64,000 nucleotides of DNA from Thunnus maccoyii (lineage: Eukaryota > Chordata > Actinopteri > Scombriformes > Scombridae): assembly GCF_910596095.1 (NCBI RefSeq), contig NC_056550.1, forward strand, positions 18,012,501 to 18,076,500, read 5' to 3'. The notes beneath the pieces were generated by a model. It was not told the DNA's origin and ran no database searches. It saw nothing but the letters and a program-made list of their open reading frames with translations. Position 1 is the first letter of the stretch. The number at the start of each line of letters is the position of its first letter. Of this stretch, positions 50,720-64,000 are shown in pieces. Position numbers and translations under genes: made by a program.

Positions 50720-52564
50720 GTAAGTTTCATTTATTATTCACAACTATGTTCATCTTTATTTACTTTATAGATGACATACATAGAACATTCATCTCTAGTG
50801 GCAAATTAGTCCAAATAAACCTGAAATATATGCAAAAAAAATAAGGGATGAAACGAATGCATGACTAACGAGGTTGGTCTCTAAGACAGCTTGGATCCTT
50901 TGTTGATTCCATCTATTTAATCCTTATGAATGTGAGATATGTTAGAGAGATGTGAGGAGTTAAAGAGAGAATTAAACATCCTGATAACTGAGGTATTTGA
51001 AACATGTATAGTGTAGGGGGAGCACTAATGCAAGATTAGCAGGGCGTTCCTTTATTATGTCTTGTTGAGAAATGTTTTGTTTTGTCTAAAGAACACAGTA
51101 TTAAAAAGTAAAAAATAATGTCTAAAAAAGATACAGTACGATGGTTGAAATGACAACTTTATTTTTATGAATCTTCTAAGAATATTACCCCCGGATTCCC
51201 TGATTATTATTATTCCCTGTTTCTCCGTAATTTCCCTACACTCTCCGGGGAAACTGCTTTCTTCCTGTGAACTCACCATTGATGAAGCATGGGAAATAAA
51301 AATAAATGCAAAAGCAAATAATTTGATTAAAATCAGATTACAAAACAGACAGACTGTTTGATCAAGGAGGAGCAGTGGAGTTTATTTCTTTCCTTTAAGC
51401 TCCAAGTGTTTTTCTTTTCTTATCTTTGGAGGTCTGTAACTTCAGCAGTATGTGGAGGTTGTTAACAAAGCAGGAAAAGGATTGAACTCAAGAGGAGATT
51501 CAAAGGATTCTACCAGTCGTGCCATCTTTTTCAGAAGATTTCCCAGAAATTTAGCTACACTTTTGACCTCTGTCTCGCCTCCTTATGTAAAGACACGTCT
51601 GCTCCTGGAATCTTTTGCCTTTAGAGGCCTGTTCTATCCAGTGATTCATCCACATACCTAAGAAATTCTGACCACATTATTTCTGTCCCTGTGAAAAGAT
51701 TGGGATTCCGGATAAAGATAATCCAAATACTAGCAGAAATGGAGTAATGAGTTAGTGTAACAGGAAAGCAAGGAGCTGTGGAAGAGGGATGATGAGCTCC
51801 CAGGCAGGGTAAAAAATATATTTCTGATCTGAAGAGCAGAAAGAAATGTGTTAAAGGGAAGAACATTTTGTGAAAGAGGCATACACAATGTCTGGTCTGA
51901 GAGTCTGTTGTGCAAAAATTTCAGTTCTGTCACACAATGACAGTAATGTTTGTTAAAAGCTTGATAATCATCTCCTCAGGGCATCCATTTGCCTAAGTAC
52001 TAAACCTGGCCAGAACCTTTTTGATTTCTGCTCAAGACAATCCAAGATAAATCTATCCAGACATTAAAAGTAACCTTGTCAAAATTTGCTTTTTTGTACA
52101 ATGCATCAATTTGTGTATTCTAGGCAAGCACTTCTGCTTTTTAATTTATTTATCTGCTTGCATGATAGGTAGAGATGAAAAACACAGGACAATGGGTCTG
52201 GCAGGGTTTCACCCACTCCTCCTCGTTATTGTCTGGGCAAAAGTAGCTCTCCTAGTTACCACGTCCCAAGTGTCATTGACTTGTAATCAGTCTTTTTTGA
52301 GCTGCAGTGAAGCATGTATCATAGCACTCACTGGTACATGATTTTGCATTTTGAGGCTCCTCTCTTGTGCCCCGGTCTATGAATAATCCGAAACATTTTA
52401 GATTGCAAAACAGGATGACATAAAGACATTAGCTGAAAAAAAAGACATCTCAGTGGTTTTGAACTAATGCACCTAGACTAACAATTCACCCAGAGGCTGC
52501 ACATGTGCTGATCATAGAAAACATTTACTGAAAATATTTTAACTTTGCCTGTGATTCTCTGCAG
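50720..52564 (+). other. Probable 5' intron of the EP1 receptor gene
   Basis: AT-rich and non-coding, bounded by a candidate donor at 50720 and the acceptor at 52564. A 49-codon frame at 52192-52341 begins with a signal-like hydrophobic stretch but has no supporting context. Confidence 0.4.
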
Positions 52565-53838
52565 ATGACACTGAAGATGAGGACACAACCTTTACTAGAA
52601 AATGAAGTCATGAGTAACATGACTTCATTTTCTCCCTCCTTGACGCCGTCCATCCTCCACCAGAACCTGAGGGTCAACACCTCTGAACTGCCCAGTCCCT
52701 GGTCGAACAATATCACCAGGTCACGCATGACATCTTTAGGGTTAGGCATGTCCTGTTTCACTATGGCATTTGGCACCATCTCCAACTTCACCGCTCTGGC
52801 AATCTTGGCCAAATCTCGTGCGCGATTTCGCCGCCAATCCAAAGCACCATTTCTGCTACTAACAGTGGCTTTGATGTTGGCTGACCTTGGGGGCCATGTG
52901 ATTCCAGGTGCATTTGCTTTGTATCTGCACGTTATGTTAAGGTATAAAATGCAGAGCGTGGAGCCCACCAAGGCATTCTGCCAGATCTTTGGGGCAAGTA
53001 TGGTGTTTTTTGGCCTATGCCCTTTGCTGTTGGGTTGTGCCATGGCAATAGAGCGCTGTGTGGCCATCACCAAACCCTTTTTCCACACTGCAATGGTCAC
53101 AGTCGCTCATGTGCGGGGAGTTGTGTTAATTCTATCCTCTCTTGCACTCCTGCTGGCTGTTCTACCTTTATTTGCCATAGGAACTTACACTATCCAGTCT
53201 CCTGGCACATGGTGTTTCTTGCCTATCCATGGTCCACAGTCTACAGCCGACACCTATCTGGCTTTGGCTTTCTCATGTCTGGGCCTCATTGCACTCACTC
53301 TTTCACTGCTCTGCAACATCCTGAGTGGTCTGACATTGCTGCAGGCCAGAATAAAGTCCCAGAATGCTAATACAAAATCGGCAGCTCGCTGCTCTCGTCG
53401 TGTATCATCTGCATCATCTTCCTCCGTGTTTTGTTCATTGGATGTGGAGATGATGGCACAACTGGCATTGATTACCGTGGTTTCCTGTGTTTGCTGGAGT
53501 CCCTTCCTTGTAAGTACTACTCTTTAACAACCTTTTTAGATTGCAGAATTGGTTTCTTGAATCATTTTCACCTTCAGTGATCAGGTATTTTAGTACAACA
53601 TCTCATGTGTGATTCTGTGTCTCTCCTGTATTAATAGATCAGTGTTCTTCTGATGCAGTTCATCCAAAGTCCCGGTGGCCAAACCTCTGAGACATATCAG
53701 GTCATTCTTCTGGGTTTACGTATGGCCTCCTGGAACCAGATCCTCGACCCATGGGTTTACATCTTACTGAGGAGAGCAGCGCTTTACAGGGTTTGCTGTG
53801 CTTTCAAAACACAAAGACCCATCGTAGCTGGCAAATAG
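52565..53838 (+). CDS. ptger1: Prostaglandin E2 receptor EP1-like GPCR, 2 coding exons
   Basis: Seen: coding exons 52565-53509 and 53638-53838 join in phase 0 to give 381 codons. Predicted N-glycosylation sites are at N18, N38 and N49. Seven membrane segments are present. The TM3 end reads ERCVAITKP in place of DRY. The second extracellular loop has the prostanoid-receptor PGTWCF motif. TM7 carries [17 protein letters not shown], whose arginine contacts the prostaglandin carboxylate in this family. The intron falls in TM6, as is usual for prostanoid receptors. Known: EP1 couples PGE2 to calcium signalling, and human EP1 is 402 aa. The ATG immediately follows a ctctgcag acceptor, so the 5' UTR is spliced; a later in-frame ATG at codon 16 is possible. 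An AATAAA at 53909-53914 predicts a short 3' UTR. Inference: the EP1 subtype rests on overall resemblance and adjacency to adgre5 (human ADGRE5 and PTGER1 are near neighbours). Teleosts have several ptger1 copies, so the exact paralog is unknown. Confidence 0.87.
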
Positions 53839-53908
53839 TTTCTGTGTATTGCACAGGAAAAGTCTGCAGTGACTATGTTTGCTTTGGAACTTTTCTCTTG
53901 TGGACTTC

Positions 53909-53914
53909 AATAAA
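53909..53914 (+). terminator. Polyadenylation signal of the EP1 receptor gene
   Basis: AATAAA lies 71 bases after the stop codon, followed by T-rich sequence including a run of 18 T at about 53968-53985. Confidence 0.65.
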
Positions 53915-54119
53915 TTATTTCTTTCATGTGTCTTGTGAAATATCTAGGAATGTAAGCTTTGGTATGTTTTTTTTTTTTTTTTTAAGGCTTGGTAAGGTTC
54001 ATATTCAGCAAGGCAAAAGACTACAAGGCAGCAGTGTTTTAAAAAAGGATGCAGACAAGACTTTCACAACATTTATTTAGTAGTCTGTGCCGGTGCTACT
54101 ATCAATAGCGGCCACCAGC
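53915..54119. other. Intergenic spacer between the EP1 receptor gene and slc27a1
   Basis: About 200 bases with a T18 run and no coding signal. The two genes are closely packed head to tail. Confidence 0.6.
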
Positions 54120-54677
54120 AAATCTAGTGGTTGGGAAACTGGGCGGGGCTAATATTATCCAATAATAAATAAGAAAAAGCTTGACAAGCGCGTAGTTTAA
54201 CCAATGGCCGAGCTCCTCGAGAGCGCTCACACCCGGGATGGGCGGGGCTTCTTTGGCAACGACTCTGTATTCAATATGGAGTACAGAAAATAGCCTGGAC
54301 CACTGTGCATTTCACTGCCCTTATTCAGATTTCGATCAGTTTTGTCGCCCGGACACAAATAATGAAGTCTCCCCTGTAAATGCCAGCCCTCAGGACTCGC
54401 TCACGTATGTTTGACATATTTCCAAATATTGCCTGAGTGTCAACTATTTAACCACAACCGCGCCGACGAGCAGTGAACTATAAAACTGTCATAACTCTGA
54501 AAAACTACTGGTTTCCTTAAAAAACGGTGCGTCGTGTATCCTCTCAACGCCCTCAACATCCGGAGAAGGATTTGAATACTCGTCAGTTTCCGCGAAAGTA
54601 ACGAGGTAACAAGCTGTGTGGACCGGGGAAGGGTTATCGGGTGAAAGGTGACATCGCTTCAGTCTATTGACTCGTAG
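54120..54677 (+). promoter_or_regulatory. slc27a1 promoter and non-coding exon 1
   Basis: A CpG-richer patch holds two GC boxes (GGGCGGGGC at 54141-54149 and 54240-54248) and two CCAAT boxes (54159-54163 and 54201-54205). Several CpG-containing segments follow. A strong splice donor (tcgtag then gtaagt, exon end 54677) closes a probable non-coding first exon. The first coding exon at 55595 starts with an acceptor two bases before its ATG, so such an upstream exon is required. The transcription start is inferred to lie near 54280. Confidence 0.6.
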
Positions 54678-54789
54678 GTAAGTTGTGAATAGGCTAAAGC
54701 ATGCATGTAGATTTCACACTGTGCGTGATGTGACCTTGAGTGGCATCTGTGTTTGTGAGCTGGTTGATTTGTGATAACTTTCCTGCATG

Positions 54790-55495
54790 AAAAATCCTAC
54801 TGTAGTACATAAGTATTAGGAGCAAGATGTACTTAAAGTATTACAGTAAAAGTAGTGGTTCGGTCCCTCTGACTGATATATTATTATATATGACATCATT
54901 AGATCATTAATACTGAAACATCAGTGTGTAAGCAGCATGTAACTGTTGTAGCTGCTGGAGCTAGTTTAACTGCTTTATATACAGTTAGTTTAGCCCAGTG
55001 GTTCCCAACCTAGGGTTCAGGCCCCTCCAAAGGGTCACCAGATAAATCTAAGGGGTCGTGAGATGATCAATTAAAAAGCAAAGTTCTGATACACAAATCT
55101 GTTTTTGGAATTGTTCTCTATCTTTGATTTTTGGTGAAATATTGGGTCATTTGAACATTTATTGAAATGAAACCATGTGAGAAGTTTAGAGGGAAAAATC
55201 ACTATTTGGTGGAGCTGTTAACAACTCATAGATATCTGAAATGTGACCCCGACTGCACACTGCTTTCTGTGAGACGTCAAAAGCCAAAAAGGTTGGAAAC
55301 CACTGGTTTCATCTTGAACAATGTGTTGTATTTTAAAAGCTTGTTATATTATCCATTGTGTCAAATCTTCATCTAGAAAGTAACTGAAGCTGTAAAATAA
55401 CTGTAGTGGAGTAGAAAGTACAATATTTCCCTCTGAAATGCAGTGGAGTGGAAGTTTCAAATAGCATAAAATGAAAATACTGAAAAATTGTACTT
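54790..55495. mobile_element. Interspersed percomorph-type repeat, split by a later insertion
   Basis: The left part (54790-54995, with GTGTAAGCAGCATGTAACTG) and right part (55305-55495, with GTGGAGTAGAAAGTACAATA) read as one repeat of a family I recall as frequent in percomorph introns. It is interrupted by the hAT-like MITE at 54996-55304. It lies in slc27a1 intron 1. Confidence 0.5.
54996..55304. mobile_element. hAT-like MITE nested in another repeat
   Basis: Starts CAGTGGTTCCCAACCT and ends AGGTTGGAAACCACTG, giving 16-base terminal inverted repeats with one mismatch. Flanks gtttagcc and gtttcatc could be a decayed 8-base target duplication, the hAT size. Non-coding, with no transposase. 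Confidence 0.75.
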
Positions 55496-55596
55496 TTAAG
55501 AACACATACGTAAGAACCTCCCTGAGCGATGTAGGCTTCAGCTCATGCCCATTCTGCCCTAAAAGCACATCTCTCTCCTTTTCCTCCGTGACAGGA

Positions 55597-60244
<4,648 letters not shown>

Positions 60245-61150
60245 CATGGAGGACCTAGTAGGGCAGTTCATGGTGCCTCAGTTAAACAGATGCTGTAGAT
60301 AAAGAAGATAATGTGTCTACGTTGGTGTTGGCGTCAGTCTTGCTGCACCACCCAACTTGATTTTAACCATTCAGGGAACAGTTGAGAGGACTACTTATAT
60401 AGGCAGTACTGTTACAGATGATGTTTTAACACTGTTTGAGTAACACACCAGAACATAATGTGAGGGCATTCATTCCCTTTAATAACCTTGTATTATCATG
60501 AAATGAACACCTCCAAAAGCCTTTGAGCATCACCGCACATAGAGTGGGCATCCCCCACAACCTATTTGAAATAGGATACGTGTTACAATAATGTGGTTAG
60601 GACAGCAACGGTTGGTATGAAGTCAAACTTTGTTACAGGGTATATATGCCCGTTTATGAAATATGCTGCAAGATTCTGTGTAGGTTTAAGCAATACTTGA
60701 GTGTGAAGCTGTGGAGTTACTGCTGCGTGTTAAGACCAGACATCAAACACGCAGCACATGTGGCAACTAGAACAAACACTAACCATAGTCTTATTTTAAT
60801 GCAATGGAAGCATCTAATCCCACTTGTTTGAACCTCTGAACAACACTGGCACAGATTTGCAAATACATAAAAGTTGTTACTGTATGTGCCTTATATGAAA
60901 GTTCAGATCTATGTTTCAGTTTTTGTTTTATGATTTTTTTTTTTTTTTTTTTTTGGGAAAGTTACTCAAAAGAATGTGGAAATCACAGTAGTGATTCTGT
61001 GTCATGCAAAGCTGAGTCACACATAGTGACTGTCATTTTTAACAAATTCTTATCAGTATAGTAATATATATAGGTGTTTAATTTACAATTTCAGATTTCC
61101 CAGACAACATCTGTTTTGTTGTAACTCAAATTAAATATTTTAAAACATGG
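60245..61150 (+). other. slc27a1 3' UTR
   Basis: Non-coding sequence from the TGA to a variant polyadenylation signal ATTAAA at 61130-61135. A T-rich run lies at about 60930-60954. The end is inferred. It nearly touches the stop codon of the convergent TRIM gene at 61193. Confidence 0.5.
61077..61082 (-). terminator. Candidate polyadenylation signal of the TRIM gene
   Basis: ATTAAA on the minus strand about 111 bases past the TRIM stop codon, the nearest acceptable signal I found. If used, the TRIM 3' UTR would overlap the end of the slc27a1 3' UTR. Confidence 0.35.
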
Positions 61151-61192
61151 CTGTGTTTTCTTCGTGTCATTTTTCTATGTCTTCAAGGTGAA

Positions 61193-63887
61193 TTAGTCTG
61201 TTGACAACAATATGCTAGTGGGGAGGATTTTCAGTGGATGCTCTTTGCAGGCGGTGCAAAAGTAGGGAAAGGTTGTGCGTGCAATGACTTCAGAGAAAGT
61301 GTAAAGAGGCGTTCTCTGTCTAGGGTCATAAAACGTCACCTTGCCACGGTCCATGTCTAAAACCACCCTTATCACTTCTGGCTTCTTAGTCATGTTCAGC
61401 GGCTCCCATGGTGCTGTGCAGGCCTTATGCTCTCCATTGCGAAACCTTATAGTCCAGAATCCCTCTGCTGGCGTCAGCACATGTTTTCCCTTCCTGTTGA
61501 TGGCCTCGCTGGCTACTCCCACCACCCAGTAATTGTTGTCCTTCACCTCCACATCCCAGCTGTGGCGTCCAGTGGAATAGCCCTCTGCAGCCAGCATCTC
61601 AGCGCTGATGTCAAAGCGTTCTGGGTTGTCTGGCACCTTGAAAATCTGGGTACAGTTCTGCACCACTGTGAGATCCTCTGACAGGATGAAGCAGCTAGCT
61701 GCTGTGTTAGGATCCAGAAGCACCGGAGCTTGGTAAAAGAAAGAGGTAGTTACTAATGTGCCAGGAAAAGAGCCAAACCAATAAAACATGACTGATGTTA
61801 TTCTGTGAGGAACTCACTATATTTAACTATACTCTTCATCTTCTCCCACACTTTGTATCTCAGAGAGCCTATATGCTTGGCCACATCAATCAGAGCACCA
61901 GAAATGATTTGTGGATTGAGGGAATTTAGCCATGTTCTGAAAAGATATTTTAGGAATTAGTTAAAATTTGTGTTTGCTGTTTCTGTAAAGCTGTATAATC
62001 CTAAAAATAAGATGAATTGGATCTTAATTGTGGCAAAGACACTTACCTCCTTATTGTCTCTTTGTAATTCTGAAAACAAAATTGAAGAGAACAACTCTCA
62101 TCAAGTGTGCACATGAAGGTTTAAAAAAAGGTTTGTTATTCTTATCTTGTTCTTATCTACCTTAAGAAATGGGATATCTTGAGATCGCATCTCCTGTTCC
62201 ACTAATCTGATTGTGTTAGAGAGAGATGCCATCTCATTGTTGATCTCCTCCATCCTCTGGTTTATCATGAGATTCTTCAGATCCTCCTCTTCCTTTAAAA
62301 CAGAAAGTCTGGCAGCCTCCTGTTCCTTCAGGAAATTGTGAAGGGCTTCAAATTCCTCTTTTATCTGTGTTTCAGTATGTTCTGCTTGGTTCTGGAAAGA
62401 GATATGATTGATGGATAATCACCGCCTCCACACCTTGGCTCTGTAGTATGTTCAAAGTAACATTTGGTACTGATGGGGGTGACAGTACCTTGACATGCTC
62501 TGCCATTTCCTCACAGACCATTTTCGCCTTCTTGTACAGCTGCAATTTCTCCTTCAAAGGCAGCAGCGCATTCTTCAGTTCCTCCTATAGAGTCAGGGAC
62601 AGGGCATCAACACTTTAAAACAAGGTCAGCCTGGCAGGTGGCCGAGCTGTCAGCACAATGTGACAGGCAGCGTTTTCCTGTAAATTCAAAGCTCCACAAT
62701 ACAGCAGCATCAAATGAATGGGACAAATCTATAGAAAATGATCTAATGCCCTGGTAACATAAGCAAAATTGAAATCATGCAACCAATAAATTAATTTCAC
62801 ATCAGTATTCAAGAATTTCCATTCTCGAGAGCAGGCCGAGCAGGGCGGGAGTAGAATGAACGTTGTGTCAGAGAAACCTTGTGGGAGTCGAGTTTCAGTC
62901 CTCTCGGGACGCCAGCGGCGACGGCAAACCAAAAATATAAAGCTATTATTAGAATGTTAATAAACTCTGCCAAACACCGTCACTCATATCAGCATATCAG
63001 ACTTAGAGAAGCACAAAAGTAGTGAGAAAATCAAAATCAAAAAGGTAAGAAAACCACGATAAACAATGCATTTTCAAACTTTTAGAAAGTCGTATATTAA
63101 AATGATGCCCAGGTACAATGTGACATGTTTTCTATTGATGGAATCATGGACAGCCTTTGAGACTTTATTGTGCAAAATAACCAGCCAACAAATTTAATGA
63201 ATTAAAATTTCCTTTAGAATCTTCCCATTTAAATTCTGAAGTCTCATCCACACTTGTTGACATCAGGTACTAGTCTATAAAGACATATATCTACTGTAAT
63301 CCTGACGAATGTGACAGATAATTTGATAAACACTTCATTATCATTCATTTTCACTGTAAGTATCAGTATGAACACAGAGGGAGAAGCTTGTGGTGAAGTA
63401 AACATTTCCCACATAGCTGATGTTGATGATGAAAATTTGCTACCAGTGTGAAATACCGGCGTGACCAAACGTGTAACATGCCTACCTTACAGTCATGAGC
63501 ACTTTCCCCAATGGGATAGATCCTGTGCCCTTTGTGTTTAGCTGCTTTCCCACACACTTCACATATTGGATCCAAGTCCTCCAAACAGAACAGTGTGAGC
63601 TTTTCTCCATGCTCCTGGCAAGCACCTGGGTCATTCTTGCCTCTGTCCTCCTTAAAGGATTCGCAGGCCTTCTCCAACACAGCACTCACCACCATTTGAT
63701 CCATGGAGGAACGTTGCCAGCACAGAGGACAGAAGCGTGAATCCTCAGTGACTTGTGTCTCCCAGCTGTCTTTGAGGCAGGCTTTACAGAACCTGTGTTT
63801 GCAGGTTAGAATCACTGGCTGACTGAGAATAAGTCCACAAATTGGACAGGAAAGGTCGTCCTCTCTACGAGCACGTCTGGTGGCCAT
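61193..63887 (-). CDS. TRIM-family RING E3 ubiquitin ligase (RING, B-box, coiled coil, PRY-SPRY), 6 coding exons
   Basis: Seen on the minus strand: exons 63887-63486, 62584-62489, 62391-62161, 62069-62047, 61936-61818, 61728-61193, joining in one frame of 468 codons. The 402-96-231-23 base exon series followed by two PRY-SPRY exons is typical of class IV TRIM genes. The RING C3HC4 is complete (C14, C17, C29, H31, C34, C37, C53, C56). The B-box2 has C90, H93, C101, C109, C112, H118 and H121. A coiled coil spans about 135-243. The PRY-SPRY at about 290-468 has the LDPNTA, HSWDVEV and VTFYD motifs. Known: such proteins ubiquitinate targets chosen by the SPRY domain, and fish have many lineage-expanded copies in antiviral immunity. 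Inference: closest to TRIM35-like/zinc-binding protein A33-like members; orthology cannot be set by eye. It is convergent with slc27a1. Confidence 0.92.
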
Positions 63888-64000
63888 TCTTCCTCACAGG
63901 GCTTTGGTGACAACGCAGGATAGGAGGCCCCTCCCATGTCTATGGCAGGCTACCTCATCTTAACCTCAGAAATAAGTGTTAATACCTCGGCTCCCGAATC
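63888..64000 (-). promoter_or_regulatory. Upstream region of the TRIM gene (window edge)
   Basis: Only 113 bases precede the start codon before the window ends. Non-coding, and no clear TATA or GC box is seen. Any promoter would lie here or beyond the edge. Confidence 0.3.

Noticed and set aside
52525..53100. 191-codon open frame antisense to the EP1 receptor
   Set aside because: Shadow of the real receptor exon on the opposite strand.

Overview
This window is nuclear DNA from a ray-finned fish, most likely a percomorph teleost. It holds four intron-rich vertebrate genes with short GT-AG introns. It also carries many (CA)n, (CT)n and (GAGAA)n microsatellites, MITE-like repeats of kinds common in percomorph genomes, and a fish-type tyrosine-recombinase retrotransposon. 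No bacterial operon, CRISPR array or rRNA/tRNA gene is visible.

Layout. Bases 1-24,861 contain no protein gene that I can support. They are intergenic or deep-intronic DNA with microsatellites, a foldback MITE (about 900-1410), two related repeat tails (about 2400-3170) and several blocks that look like conserved non-coding elements. Bases 24,862-31,175 hold a decayed Ngaro-like retrotransposon on the minus strand. It has the diagnostic split direct repeats A1...B1-A2-B2, a zinc-knuckle ORF, reverse-transcriptase pieces and a tyrosine-recombinase remnant. Bases 31,176-40,840 are again mostly non-coding, with a TIR-bearing MITE, an interstitial telomere-like repeat, a LINE 3' fragment, a possible second Ngaro relic and one unexplained exon-like segment.

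The gene-rich part runs from 41 kb to the end. An adhesion GPCR of the CD97/ADGRE5 type (+, 19 coding exons, 776 codons) is followed by a prostaglandin E2 receptor EP1-type GPCR (+, 2 coding exons, 381 codons). Next is the long-chain fatty-acid transporter/acyl-CoA synthetase FATP1 (slc27a1, +, 12 coding exons, 648 codons). A RING/B-box/coiled-coil/PRY-SPRY TRIM protein (-, 6 coding exons, 468 codons) lies convergent to slc27a1. All four reading frames join cleanly across every splice site I assigned, which strongly supports the models. ADGRE5, PTGER1 and SLC27A1 all lie on human 19p13, so the order looks like retained synteny.

The genes do not form one pathway. Two are cell-surface GPCRs of immune and inflammatory signalling, one handles fatty-acid uptake, and one is a probable ubiquitin ligase of the family used in fish innate immunity. 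I found no clear previously undescribed system. The most distinctive items are the near-complete Ngaro-like architecture with its recombinase broken near the catalytic tyrosine, a nested transposon in slc27a1 intron 1, microsatellites serving as splice-site pyrimidine tracts in adgre5, and an orphan exon-like segment near 38.8 kb.
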